Source: JAMZMI01 sp039970095 | Lineage (GTDB): Bacteria > Bacteroidota > Bacteroidia > Cytophagales > Cyclobacteriaceae | Length of the DNA stretch: 64,000 nt | Direction of reading: 5' to 3' | Assembly: GCA_039970095.1 (NCBI GenBank) | Contig: JBDVMP010000081.1 | Location: 1-64,000 of the forward strand | Shown: piece after piece, positions 50,024 to 61,800 of the stretch | Numbering within the stretch: position 1 is the stretch's first letter | How the letters are laid out: the number at the start of each line of letters is the position of its first letter | The notes under the pieces: model-generated | Database searches by the model: none | Told to the model about the DNA's origin: nothing | Seen by the model: the letters and a program-made list of their open reading frames with translations, nothing else | Position numbers and translations under genes: made by a program

Positions 50024-53000
50024 TTAGTTTCGAATAACCTTTATGTGGTGTGAGAAGGTAGCATCATCGTCAGTAAACACCAGGTAATAAACTCCCGGGC
50101 TTTGGTTTGTGATATCAATACTAGCCTGCTGCATACCCTGCCAGTGTTCGGCCTCTTGTTCCATCAGAACCACACCTTGGGTAGTAACCACTTGCAGTTT
50201 TAGATTATCGATAGGTCTATAAACCAGGTAATCAAGAGAAAGTAGTCCGTCTGTAGGGATCGGGTACAGTACCACGTCTTTTATATAGGGCTTCAGATTG
50301 TAAAGAACCTCTTCCTGAGTTACGTTTATGCCCTCTTCGTCAATCAAGACATTCACATCGAACACCTGATTTTCACGATCTCCTCCAAGTTCGAAAACAA
50401 CCTCTGCGTCTTCTGCCAGAGGAACTCCTGGAAACTCAATCGTGAGCAGATACTTTCCATCGTCCACTCCTTCAAAATTGAAGTAACCCTCGTCATCAGT
50501 TTCCACGTAGTAAGCGATCTCTTCTTCAACCTCGTCTTGATCCGGTCTTCCCTGAGCTTTGAATCTTCGCATCGCGCAACCGGCCTTTTTCACTCTTCTT
50601 CTGCCATTGACCCGGCCATCTTCTTCATCAACTATCGTTTCATCAAAATCAGTTTCTATAAGTCCGCCAATAACTCCTGTTCCCGTAGAAGACGGTGTAT
50701 ATTCAATCACATCTATGTTTACACCATCGGTTTCGTTATGTAAAAAGAGCGTATCCGCCTCCGTGTAAGTCACTGCATTTTCATAATAAGTCTGCACTGT
50801 TCTTTCATACTGAGTTAAATCCCTATTTGGCTTGGCCACAACTACAAAGTTTCCGAGCACCACATCTTCAAAAAGGTAATCCCCATTTGAACTCACAAAG
50901 GCACTGTCTTCTTTTACAAATGGACCAGAAGGCGTTTGCCTCCAGACGATTACTTCGGCATCAGAAACAGGTGTGTCACCAATACTGATGTTCCCGAAAA
51001 AGTCAGTATGTGCCAGTATGTTTTGATTTCGACTTTGAATAGTGATACCGGGCAGTTCAGGGTGAGTAACCTGGAGTCTATAGGTTCCCTGACTGTTTAT
51101 ATTGATATCATTAATGAGATAAAACTTGTCCGTAGCTCCTGAGATTGGGCTCACGTCATTGTTGAACGGGCTGCCCGGGATAAGTGGCCCAAACGCCCAT
51201 TGATAAGCTGATTCTTCTCCGAAATCAAAATCCACAAAGTCTCCTAAAACTTCGTTTGATCCCGCATCAAGTTTCGTGTCTTTTGTGTTTCCAAAACGTT
51301 TTTGACTACCCAATACCGCTCCTGAAACATCTTTGTTCGGCACCAAATCTTTAAAGAAAAGCTTGTTATCTGAAACTTCAAGTTTTGTTAACTCGGCCAA
51401 GTCTGACATGTCGGGAAAGCCTTCAATAAGGTTTCCTGAAAGATCCACTTCTTGCAATCCCGATAAGTCAGCAAATGAATCTGGTACTTCGGCCGTAAGA
51501 TTGTTATCTGGCAATGAAACACGTATCACACGATTATTCAAGGTGTCAACCCCCAACCAACTATCCAGATCATCATCCTCAAGCCAGTTTGTGTCTTCAG
51601 CCCAGCCAGCTCCTACTGTGCTATTATAAAATTCCTCTAAAGTAATTTTATCTCTTTGTAGGGAGCTCACTTTAACAAATACATCTTCAGTGGTGAGCGT
51701 AACACTTGACAAAATACCTGATGTGACCTCTGCATAGTAATACGCCTCGTCTTCAAAGCTCTCAATGACCAACGGCAGCTCAGATGTGGTAGTCCCTGAA
51801 ACCGGGCTTATATTGTTGTCTTTGTCGCGCCTAAACCATGAATAGGTATTAGAGCTCCCTGTAATCTGACGGCTGATGGTTGCCGGATCCTCGCTTATCT
51901 CCAGTAGCGCTTCTGCGTACAATCCAACCGTTTTTTGAGGGGAGTATGCATAGGAATCGACATGTGTATTTGCCTCTAATGAACCAAATTCAAGCCTGTT
52001 TTCTGACACGTTCAATGACGTCAAATTTGTGAGTACAGACAAGTCTGGCATAGTTCTGATTTCATTGTCACTGACATTCAATGTTGTGACTTCTTCAAGG
52101 CCTTCTGCTATTTCGGGAAAGTCTCCAACCAAATTATTACTGCTAAGATCAATACCACTGACTCTTTTGTCTGTTATGCTGATTCCACCAAAGTTGTCCA
52201 GGTCGCCTTCGGACCAGCCCGAGTTAGAAGACCAATTATCTCCATCAAGATTGTCATATATAGCCAACAATGCTGTTAGGTCATTTTCGCGCAGTTGTTC
52301 ATCGAAAAACAAGCCAAGGCTGTAGGTGCCAATGCCCGATGGCGTGGCAGATCGAATCGTACCTGAAGTCACATCGCCCGAAAAAGACGATACACCGAGC
52401 GAGTTGAAGGTGCCTCCTGGCGCTAATGCATTCGCCACCACAAGATCTTCTATTTGCTCACTCAATAGTTCATTGACAAACGATACTTCAATATTGGCAC
52501 TTTCAAAGGTTCCCGAGGACTCACTCACCTGCCAGTATCTTTCGTTAGAAACATCGAGCAGCCCATAACCTGCAATTCCTATTGGGTTTGTTTCGAACAG
52601 CTCGACAGCAATAGCAGGAGATGTTCCTGTGATGTTATCTAAAGTAACTGGGGCGTATTGTTGGTTGACCGGGCTAGCCACCGGGTAAAACAATGTGGTG
52701 GAACCTGACCTTATGAGTTTGCCCACAACATGCGAGGCAGCATCAGCTCCTGACATTGTACCCGTAACAGTTATGTTTTGGTTGTTGGATAGAAGACGTG
52801 CATTTGAAAATGTTAAATGCTCAATGCCAACCGCTGACTCAATTGTCTTATCGCCACCCTCCAGGGTTAGATCGGCTATTTGTGCCGCCTGAAAATCTAA
52901 AGACTGTTCGGTACCAGAAGCCACGATTGATCCCGCTCCTGAATAGTTGGCGAAGCTCAAGTCCGCCTCAGCTGTGATGGATCCTTCGTTTATAAATGTT

Positions 53001-53143
53001 CCTGCAGCGGTAAAGTTTGATTGTGCCGAAACCTCCAGACCAAAAGTAATCGCCACCGGAAGATCACTTTGGACGGTAATCTGTGCATACGCCAATGGTG
53101 TAGCTCCAAGAAAAATCAATATGTGTTTAAGTGTTTTTAGCAT
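50024..53143 (-). CDS. Large T9SS-secreted modular protein 3: beta-solenoid-like N-terminus, LRR/Ig, sorting domain (1039 aa)
   Basis: A short signal peptide (to about 20, LAYAQ) precedes a Gly/Ser/Ala-rich beta-solenoid-like region (about 22-275; FTAAGTFINEGSITAEADLSF, ISTEQ-like turns). Two LRR-plus-Ig-like module pairs follow (about 283-715; LLAIYDNLDGDNW and LEEFYNSTVGAGW are the LRR caps). Carboxypeptidase-regulatory-like domains (about 718-950) and a T9SS sorting domain (about 955-1039, LYPIPTDGLLSLDY to GVYYLVFTDDDA) end the protein. The invariant AGCAMRRFKAQGR block is at 50534-50605. It is the second gene of an operon with the 821-aa secreted protein 13 bases upstream and is followed by a strong terminator. 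It should be surface exposed; role unknown. Confidence 0.85.
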   Translation of the reverse strand: MLKTLKHILIFLGATPLAYAQITVQSDLPVAITFGLEVSAQSNFTAAGTFINEGSITAEADLSFANYSGAGSIVASGTEQSLDFQAAQIADLTLEGGDKTIESAVGIEHLTFSNARLLSNNQNITVTGTMSGADAASHVVGKLIRSGSTTLFYPVASPVNQQYAPVTLDNITGTSPAIAVELFETNPIGIAGYGLLDVSNERYWQVSESSGTFESANIEVSFVNELLSEQIEDLVVANALAPGGTFNSLGVSSFSGDVTSGTIRSATPSGIGTYSLGLFFDEQLRENDLTALLAIYDNLDGDNWSSNSGWSEGDLDNFGGISITDKRVSGIDLSSNNLVGDFPEIAEGLEEVTTLNVSDNEIRTMPDLSVLTNLTSLNVSENRLEFGSLEANTHVDSYAYSPQKTVGLYAEALLEISEDPATISRQITGSSNTYSWFRRDKDNNISPVSGTTTSELPLVIESFEDEAYYYAEVTSGILSSVTLTTEDVFVKVSSLQRDKITLEEFYNSTVGAGWAEDTNWLEDDDLDSWLGVDTLNNRVIRVSLPDNNLTAEVPDSFADLSGLQEVDLSGNLIEGFPDMSDLAELTKLEVSDNKLFFKDLVPNKDVSGAVLGSQKRFGNTKDTKLDAGSNEVLGDFVDFDFGEESAYQWAFGPLIPGSPFNNDVSPISGATDKFYLINDININSQGTYRLQVTHPELPGITIQSRNQNILAHTDFFGNISIGDTPVSDAEVIVWRQTPSGPFVKEDSAFVSSNGDYLFEDVVLGNFVVVAKPNRDLTQYERTVQTYYENAVTYTEADTLFLHNETDGVNIDVIEYTPSSTGTGVIGGLIETDFDETIVDEEDGRVNGRRRVKKAGCAMRRFKAQGRPDQDEVEEEIAYYVETDDEGYFNFEGVDDGKYLLTIEFPGVPLAEDAEVVFELGGDRENQVFDVNVLIDEEGINVTQEEVLYNLKPYIKDVVLYPIPTDGLLSLDYLVYRPIDNLKLQVVTTQGVVLMEQEAEHWQGMQQASIDITNQSPGVYYLVFTDDDATFSHHIKVIRN

Positions 53144-53156
53144 TGCTTTCTTATTT

Positions 53157-55622
53157 TTATGCCGCTCCGTTTATCAAGAAAGTCGTAACGTACCAATTAC
53201 TTCCCACAGCCCTTAGCGTAACGAAATACCAGTCACCATAGGCATAATTCGACATAACTAAATCATTAGTATTAATTGCTCCATTATTCCGAGCGAAGCT
53301 GTCACCTGACATTAACTGAATGTTGTATTGTATGGCAAAACTTTGTACTACAAAAATCAGTTCTCGACCCTGATTGACATTAGCATCAGGAAGTGTAATA
53401 TTGAAATTTTGATTACCGGTACCATTAAGGTTAATAATATAATCACTTGGCTGAACTGTGTAATCTGAATTATTAACAATTTGGCTACCGCTATGAGCTA
53501 CAGCTCCTGAAGTGCTTAAGCTTCCTTCTAAAACCAAATCGCCATTCAGCTCGGTATCACCGACCACATCTAGTTTCGCTGATGGGGTAAACTGGCCTAT
53601 TCCTAAATCGCCATTGATAAAGGACACATCTCCGAAGCTCGTTGTGCCGCCAGGGTTTTGGATTGTTAAGCCGGCTCCTCCTCCGTTATTCTGAATTTCG
53701 ACTGCTGGTGTTATAGTGGCATTCGAACTGTTCTGGAATAGCGCAGTACTGTTAGTTCCTTCCGATGATACTGAAAACGCCACGGAACCATTGGTTGCGC
53801 TAGTAGATGAAAAGTTCGCTATTTGACCATCTCCATCCATTACCGCCTGGATCGCTCTGCCTCCACCATTTGTAATTCGAGCTTCAACGGCATTTGAATT
53901 GTTGGATCCATTGTCGTTTTCAAAATACCCTGCTGTTCCGAGCCCAAAGTTTTTGACCAAAACGCCATTTTCGTTGTTAGAATTGTCGCTTACTGTAAGC
54001 TCAAGTCCGTTACCATAGCCATCCTGAAGCAATTCCATGGCAGGAATCGCGCTACTCTGTGCGTTGGTTGATACACTGAGCGCAGGAGCAAAAGCCGAAA
54101 CATTGTTGACATGAAATCCGGCTACACCGCCTCCGTTATCATTTTCGATGTAGAAAGGTGAATACCCTGTATCCGAAATGGAGTATGATGCAGGGAATGT
54201 CAAGCCACCAAGCGGTTTCCACTCCGCACCATCATATCCCTGAAATTCGCCATTGTACTGAATCATGCCCGAAGTTGGATCTCCACGCAAACCTCCTATT
54301 TCCACCGCTCCCCGAAACTCTGCATCTCCACTGTTCAGAAGTGTCAGGCTATTATCAAGAGCACCCACGCTGATTGCGCTTAAGCCTGCAGCAATAGAGT
54401 CTCCATGTAAAAACTGGATCTCCCCATTTTCAAAAAAAATCATGCTAGTATAATCTTCGGTCGTATTGATCAGGTCGTCCCCAACTCCGTGTATATTATG
54501 ACCAATAATTTCCGCATCAAGGTTGAAAACGGCACTCTGAAAAGTAAAAAAGCTGATTTTTTCACCTATCTGCAAAGGGCTCATCGGTGTTGTTGTACCA
54601 ATCCCTACATTACCACCCTCGAAGGTGATATCACTTCCAGAACTAGCCCAGGGAGAGGTAGGCAGTGCACCAGCTTGCCATGACCCAGAGCTATATACCA
54701 TAGCATCGCCTTCGGATGCAAGCACACCGATCTTAGAACCTGTAACACTTCCGTCAGCAATTTTAGCTTCCGTAATCCCATCGTCTTGAACTTCGATCCA
54801 CTTGGAAGCAGGGTTATACCCCATCGTGACCCCATCTACAAAATTTATAGAAAGACTATCAGCAGCTTCTGCCAGATCAACCCTGTTGTCAACGTTCACA
54901 TCATAAGTCGCAGCAGTCATATCACCTGCACCTAAACCGGACATGGCCCCATCAAGCTCTGATAAAGCAGACTGAACATCGGTTGATATCAAATTTCCTG
55001 ATGGCGTAAATACCACTTCCGAAGCAATTTGATCATCGCTATCATTGGCATCCAGTTCCGCCAGGGCAGACTGAACATCTTCAGAAATCAAGTTGCCAGA
55101 CGGAGTGAAGCCTACTTCAGCGGCAGTCTGGTCATCGGTATCGTCCATATATACTGAAAGGTCCACTGGCGTTGCTGAGCCATTGTTGGTGATAGACAAA
55201 ACATCTCCTGTAAGATCTAAATCCTGAATTTCATTCGTAGCATCCAAATCACCAGTATTAGAAATCACGCCGGAACCGTCTATGTCTATACCAGTGCCTG
55301 CGGATACTGAAGATCCTTGATTAGAAATCAACTGCCAATCAGTATTGAACCAACAGTAGAAATGACCCTCGTCCGAATCAAAGACCAAAAGTCCATTATC
55401 TGTAGATGAAAGATTGCTTGTAAATGAAGTGGCCGTTCGCTCAGCAGTTGTATATCTCGGAACTAAAAATCCCTGATCCCCTGTAGGGGAGACGAGTTCC
55501 AAAACTGCATTGGGATTAGGTGTATTTGTACCAACACCCATTGAGTTTTGACTCCATGAAGAGTAAGAAGTGAAGAAAGTCGCAGCAAAAAAAGCAACAG
55601 CGGTAACGTGTCGAAAGCTCAT
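53157..55622 (-). CDS. Secreted tail-fibre-like protein, operon partner of large T9SS protein 3 (821 aa)
   Basis: The signal peptide is FRHVTAVAFFAATFFTSYSSWSQ. The mature N-terminus, NSMGVGTNTPNPNAVLELVS and GFLVPRYTTAERTA, is typical of Bacteroidota secreted proteins with trimeric fibre-like features. Internal repeats occur at about 165-225 (EVGFTPSGNLISEDVQSALAELD, repeated with small changes) and further on there are many short beta-prism-like repeats (NVGIGTTTPMSPLQIG; LGIGQFTPSAKLDVVGD). The C-terminus (WYFVTLRAVGSNWYVTTFL) has no T9SS sorting domain and no intramolecular chaperone that I can see. It is 13 bases upstream of the 1039-aa T9SS gene, so the two are probably made together. 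A fibre displayed with the T9SS protein is plausible but inferred. Confidence 0.78.
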   Translation of the reverse strand: MSFRHVTAVAFFAATFFTSYSSWSQNSMGVGTNTPNPNAVLELVSPTGDQGFLVPRYTTAERTATSFTSNLSSTDNGLLVFDSDEGHFYCWFNTDWQLISNQGSSVSAGTGIDIDGSGVISNTGDLDATNEIQDLDLTGDVLSITNNGSATPVDLSVYMDDTDDQTAAEVGFTPSGNLISEDVQSALAELDANDSDDQIASEVVFTPSGNLISTDVQSALSELDGAMSGLGAGDMTAATYDVNVDNRVDLAEAADSLSINFVDGVTMGYNPASKWIEVQDDGITEAKIADGSVTGSKIGVLASEGDAMVYSSGSWQAGALPTSPWASSGSDITFEGGNVGIGTTTPMSPLQIGEKISFFTFQSAVFNLDAEIIGHNIHGVGDDLINTTEDYTSMIFFENGEIQFLHGDSIAAGLSAISVGALDNSLTLLNSGDAEFRGAVEIGGLRGDPTSGMIQYNGEFQGYDGAEWKPLGGLTFPASYSISDTGYSPFYIENDNGGGVAGFHVNNVSAFAPALSVSTNAQSSAIPAMELLQDGYGNGLELTVSDNSNNENGVLVKNFGLGTAGYFENDNGSNNSNAVEARITNGGGRAIQAVMDGDGQIANFSSTSATNGSVAFSVSSEGTNSTALFQNSSNATITPAVEIQNNGGGAGLTIQNPGGTTSFGDVSFINGDLGIGQFTPSAKLDVVGDTELNGDLVLEGSLSTSGAVAHSGSQIVNNSDYTVQPSDYIINLNGTGNQNFNITLPDANVNQGRELIFVVQSFAIQYNIQLMSGDSFARNNGAINTNDLVMSNYAYGDWYFVTLRAVGSNWYVTTFLINGAA

Positions 55623-55792
55623 AGCATGACGATTAAGTGAGAGATTTATTTGTTGTCTGTGCTGGTCTGTATTATTTCAATAAAAAATATAATTAAAATA
55701 ATGTTGCTCAAATATACTGATTTAATTAAACTCAGGAAGAATTGCCCAAAAAATATTCATAATCAATGAGTTACGGCTATGGGCGTTAAATC

Positions 55793-55828
55793 AAAAAAGC
55801 CACTCTGGAGGTTCCAAAACGGCTTTTT
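55793..55828 (-). terminator. Intrinsic terminator after giant T9SS gene 4
   Basis: On the minus strand AAAAAGCC and GGCTTTTTT close a stem whose interior also pairs TGGA with TCCA, followed by GATTTAACG. The element lies 22 bases after the stop at 55850. With its A-rich and T-rich flanks it may work in both directions. Confidence 0.85.
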
Positions 55829-55849
55829 AGTTAATTGATTTTTCAATCG

Positions 55850-58800
55850 CTATTTTCTACTCACTTTGATGTGTTGACTAAATGTTCCCGCTTCATCGGT
55901 GAATACCAGATAGTAAACTCCCACCGCGTAATCCGTCAAATCCATTTCTGCATGCCTGTTTCCTCTCCAGTGATCAATTTTTTGATCAATCAAAGTATGC
56001 CCTGAAGTGGTAATCAGCTGTAGTTTGAGGTCATCAATATCTCTGTAAACATTGTAGTCGATACCAATTACTCCTTCTGTAGGGTTAGGATAAAGCACAA
56101 TATCCTTGATGTAAGGCTTTAGTGTATAAAGAATTTCTTCTGTCTCAACGTTTATTCCATTTTCATCAATCAACACATTCACATCAAAAACCTGATTCTC
56201 TCGATCTCCACCAAGTTCGAAAACAACCTCCGCATCCTCAGCTAAAGGCACTCCCGGAAACTCGATTGTTAACAGATATTTTCCATCTTCAATACCTTCA
56301 AAATTGAAATAGCCCTCATCGTCAGTTTCAACATAATAGGCAATTTCCTCTTCCACATCATCCTGATCTGGGCGACCCTGAGCCTTGAATCTTCTCATGG
56401 CACAACCTGCTTTTTTCACCCTTCTACGACCATTTACTCTACCATTCTCCTCGTCAACCGGATCAGGTAAGTCAATTTCCATAAACCCAGAAATATCTGC
56501 TCCGACAGGGTCAGGAGGGGTTATTACATAGGTAATCAAATCGATATTAATGCCATCGGTCACACCTTCCAACAGTAACTCATCCGCATCAGCATATTCA
56601 GCGGCACTGATATAATAAGTTTGAATCGAGCTCTCATAATCATTCAAATCACGATTTGGTCGTGCCACCACAAGAAAAGTACCCAATACAACCTCTTTTA
56701 ACTCATAATTACCCGATGCGTCAAGTGCCGTACTATCCTCTCGTACGAACGGTCCTGAAGGTGTTTGTCTCCAAATCAGAACATCTCCATCAGTTACAGG
56801 AGAGTCGTTGATACTTACAGACCCCTTGAAATCTGTCTTCGCCATGATGTTTTGGTTTCTACTCTGCACCGTCAAATCAGGCAGCTGAGGATGAGTGGCA
56901 ACCAACCTATAAGTACCCTGATTATTTATATCGATATTTTCGATGATATAAGATTGCGAGGTAGCACCAGAAATCGGCTCTGTATTATTGTTAAAGAACT
57001 GACCAGGAATGTACGGTCCAAATGTCCACTGAAAGGTAGTTCCGTCTCCAAAATCCTTCGTGACAAAATCGTCCAACAATTGGTCTCCACCCGCATATAA
57101 AGTATCATAAACAGTCACCCCAAAACGTTTTTGTTCAGAATAATCAAAAGTCTGAACTGCTATATTTGGCAAGATATCCTTGAATACCAACCTGTTAGTT
57201 GAGAGGTTAAGCGTAGTTAAGCCTGTAACTTTTGACATATTCGGGAAGGACGTTAGGTCATTATCCGAGAAGTTTACAGACTCTAGTCCAGAAATATCCG
57301 CCAAAGAACTTGGCACTGCTCCATCAAGATTATTGTTTGGTAATGCTATGGAGCCAACCCGACTTTGGTCATCGGTGAGGTCCACTCCAAACCAGTCTCC
57401 TACATTGTCACTACTGAACCATGCATCCGCTCCACTGTTTCCATCTGTCCACTGCGGGCCGCTGGTGGCATTGTAGAGTTCTGTTAGTGCTACCCTGTCT
57501 CTTTCCAGTGAACTAACTTTCACAAAATAGGACTGAGTACGCAACGTCACGGTAGTTACAACTGAGCTGGCGACTTCAGCATAGTAGTACCCTTCATCCT
57601 CAAAACTGCTGATGGTCAGGTCTAGTTCAGGGCCAGTCACTCCTTCTACTGTCGTTGGGTTTTGGCCATCCCGATCAAGTTTGTACCATGTGTAGATATT
57701 GTCACTACCCGAAATCTGACGACTTATAGTATAAGGTTCTTCTCTGATTTCCCACAAGGATTCACCATAAAGTCCCACGCTATCCTGTGGATTAAACCTC
57801 ACGCCCAGAATCTCGAAATTGCTCTCTAACGAACCAAACTCAAGCTTGTTGCCGACGAGAATTAGGCTTGTGAGTGAGGTCAATCCTGTCAAATCTCCAA
57901 CCTCCGTGAGGTCATTGTTTCCTAAGTCAAGAACTTCAAGGCTTTCTAAGCCTGTTGTAATAGCCGGAACAGAACCTTTAAGACCCATTTCATTGAGGTC
58001 AACAGATTTGGCTCTGGTAGTTCCTTGCACTTCAACATTTGTCCAATCTCGTAGGGGAAGACCTTCCGTCCAGTTGACTGCAGGGCTCCATTCACTTCCG
58101 GCTGTTTCATTGTAAATAGCCAGAAGCGCTGCTTCATCCTCAGCAGTTGCTGGGTCAGTAGCTGTAGTCACCTCGATTATATTGGAACTTTCAGAAGCGT
58201 CCCCGTCAAGTACTGCTCGTACCTGATAGTAATAGGTTGTACCATAATCCAGGCCGGTTACATCCACAAAGTTGTCTAGCGATTGACGGTTGTTGTAATT
58301 TTCCAAAATTTCAGAAAACGCTGCATCTTTTGCTACGTCAACTCTATAAGCTTCTACTCCGGCACGCGTATTCCAGTTTGCCCTAAATGAGAAGAATTGA
58401 ACATCTGTGGCGGCAATTGCGGTAGGTGGCCCAGGCAAAATCGTCAGCTCATCTACAGTCTCATCTGAACCTATATTTCCAGCAAGATCCGTTACTTCAA
58501 CGGACACATCATAAACTCCTATTTCCAGAGAAGTTATGCTATTGTCTGGCACTTCCCATGTAAGGTCAGTTACAATTGCAGCATATGTATCACCCTGAAT
58601 CGTGACTTGCACGTTATTTGCCGACTCACTGATGGTTCCGGTTATCGGAGGAGCATCGTCGAGTGTCTCAAGGTTATCCACTGTTGCCGTTGGTGAAGTA
58701 AGGTCAACGGTAAGTTCATTGTTAGTTTGATCTGTTCCTATATTACCAACCGCATCCTGAGCTTGCACTTCAACATCATATATACCTTCTGCTAACGCAG

Positions 58801-61800
58801 TTAGGCTGCCCTCACTTAGGAACCAGTTACCCAAGCCATCATTCGTAGCAGACAAACTCTGCCCATCGACAACTACAGTAACTGTCGCATTCTCATCGTC
58901 TATAGTTCCTTTCAGTTCGGGAGAAGTAACATTGGTGATAAATTGCTCAACGGTAACTTCCGGAGCAGTCAAATCAATAGTAAGTTCATTGAATGACGGA
59001 TCGTTTCCGCTGTTTCCAGCGCCATCAGCTGCGGTCACGACCACATCATAAACACCTTCTTCAAGCGTTGCTATTGTGTTATCTGACACAGACCATGTAC
59101 CATTTCCATTGTTAGTAGCAGTATAGTCTGAACCAGCCACCGTTACAGTGATACTAGCTTCAGCATCGTCCACGCTTCCGGAAAGTGCCGGAGTAGGATC
59201 ATTGGTTATCAGCAAATCTACGGTCACAGTAATCGCCGATAGGTCAATGGTCAGTTCATTACTTGAAGCATCTATACCGACATTTCCAGCAAGATCAGTA
59301 GCAGTAACCTCCACCTCATAAACACCTTCAGCCAGATCTGCGAGAGTTCCATCTGGCAGGGACCAGGAACCAGATCCTGTATAAGTTGCTATGTAATCTT
59401 CTCCGTTCACATTTACCGATATAGATGCTGTCGGGTCATCTATTGCCCCTCCCAATGCAGGAGAAATATCATTTGTAACTTGGGTATTTACTGTAACCGT
59501 TGGTGCAGTTAGGTCAATCGTCAGTTCATTAATGGTTTCATCAGTACCTGTATTATCGGTATCATCAACAGCCGAAACCTGAACATCATACACACCTTCA
59601 GCTAATGATAAAATTACATCATCGTCAAGCTCCCAAGTACCATCACCCCTATTTGTAGCAGTGTATTCATTGCCTCCAACAGTCACAGTAATGGTTGCAT
59701 TGATATCGTCAACAAGTCCTGATATCGCTGGTGTTTGGTCATTTGTTGTCAGAACATTGACGGAAACAGACGGAGCTGTTATATCAGCTGTTGCAGTAGT
59801 AAATGTCAAAGTCTCATATTCTTCACTGAGGTTCGAAGCATCATCCTCCGCAACATAGTAAACTGTAAATTCCGTATTACCAGTTAAAGACTCAAAAGTC
59901 AACACAGTGGGGGTATATGCATTCATTCCCTGACTTGTAGCACTGTACAGGGTAGCTCCATTAGGTGCAGTTCCAGATTTAACTTCCGTTACGGACGGAA
60001 CTGGGTCTGAAGAAAGCAAAACAATACCGTATACCGTACCTGCCTCATCAATCTCAACAGTAGTCTGAACAGTGGTTTCAAGCACTGTAGATGCCTCTGG
60101 AGTGCTTACAAAATTAGGAGCGGTGACATCTGTAACTTCTAAGCCATCTCCTGATATTGACCAATCAAAACTCGAAACCAGTTGGTTTCTCGCTGCTTCC
60201 GCTGAATAAGAATAAGTCAACCCGGTAGCGCCCAACACGATACCATTAGGGATAGTTTCAGTTCCGCCACTGTCATCAGCCCAACCAATCAAAGTGTTGT
60301 CATAGTTGGTAACAGACAAGTTGGTTCCATCTAACATATTACCCATTTCCACTGCGCTTTCCAGATTCCAATCACCCAATGGCGAATCAAAGCTTGAGGC
60401 ATTGGTAAACATCCCTCCAAAGAATTGAATGTTGCTTACATCCCAATGGTTGAAGTCCCCGCTGAGGGCGCTACAATCACGAAACATAGAGCCGAGGCTA
60501 ACAACTCCGGCCAGGTCAGGTGCATCTGTGGCTGTTACTACCAAATTGACACAACCAGAGAAAGCCAATTCACCGTGAGTCCAGGCCATGTCTCCCCATT
60601 GCTCAACAGATTTAATTTTGTCTACTTGCTGACCCTCGGAACCAAAGTTGAAATAAATCCTAGGGAATGCGCCTAATATTTCAACAGTATAAATACCGGG
60701 GCTTGCATAGGTGTGAGATGCATCTCCTGTAATATCTGTATCCGTTTGTCCATCGCCCCAGTTCACATTATAGTTATATCCAGCTCCAGTTGTCGGAATC
60801 GTGATACTTTCATCTGTACTGGTTGTTTCCCATGTAGTGATGAAAGGAACCGTAGGGGGGCTTGTGGTAGAGAAACTAACCATAGCTGGAGCTCCGTCAT
60901 TGATATTACCCGATTCATCCTCGATCACCAAATATGCCGTGTAATCAGTAGCTGGAATCAGATTATTAACAGGAATTTGAAATACAGTATTGGCAGACGG
61001 GATTAAGCTTGAATAAGAGGATGTCACAGCATTGCCAGAAGCGTCCTGCAAGTTTCTAACTGCTTGCTCATCAGGAGCCTGATCACTTGAAGGTAGTGCT
61101 ACAACATAGAGCGTCGATAGTTCGTCCGTACCCACCGCCAGGTTTACACTTGTCTCTGTAACTGAGAACACATATGGGGTGCTATCAAAGAAAGATGGAG
61201 GAATGTCATCGGCCACATTCTCGATAGTAAAGGTTGCGCCAGCGCTAACTGTTCCCTCAATCAAATCACTTGGTTCGGCAAAACCAAAGTTTCCATTTGC
61301 TAAAGGCGCTTGGATGCTTATCGAGTTACCAGCAATAGCCCCAGCAGAAATGTCAGCAGAAATATATAAATACACAGTTGTTGGTGCTACATAGGTTTCA
61401 CTAAGTGGAAGGCCTATAGATCCGTCAGGAGCAAAGGAATCTCCAACCAGGAATCCAGATGTTCCCAGAGGTGTTGCTCCAGAAAAGTCGTCGGCACCAA
61501 CTGAATGTAAGATTTCGAACTGAACAAAATCAGATTCCTCGTAATCACCTTGCGGCAGAAGAAAGAAGCCCTCGAACGTAGCATCATTGTCGGCAATGTC
61601 CATTTGAAGTTGGTAGATCAAGTTTCCATTTGTGCCCGCATCAAGCGTGCCGTCAGCCAGGCTTACAGTACTTATTGTAATCTGAGCAGGATCATCCAGG
61701 GTAGTAAAAGAGCCTGTAGAAACAACCTCAGACACTTCTCCTGTACCATCTTCTGCCACCCAATAGGAGTAATAGGTAGTATTGGAAGTCAACGCAGGAA

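Noticed and set aside
50537..56307. Plus-strand open frames of 60-120 codons across the giant T9SS genes
   Set aside because: They are antisense shadows of long minus-strand genes with clear domains; none has a signal peptide, family motif or independent support.
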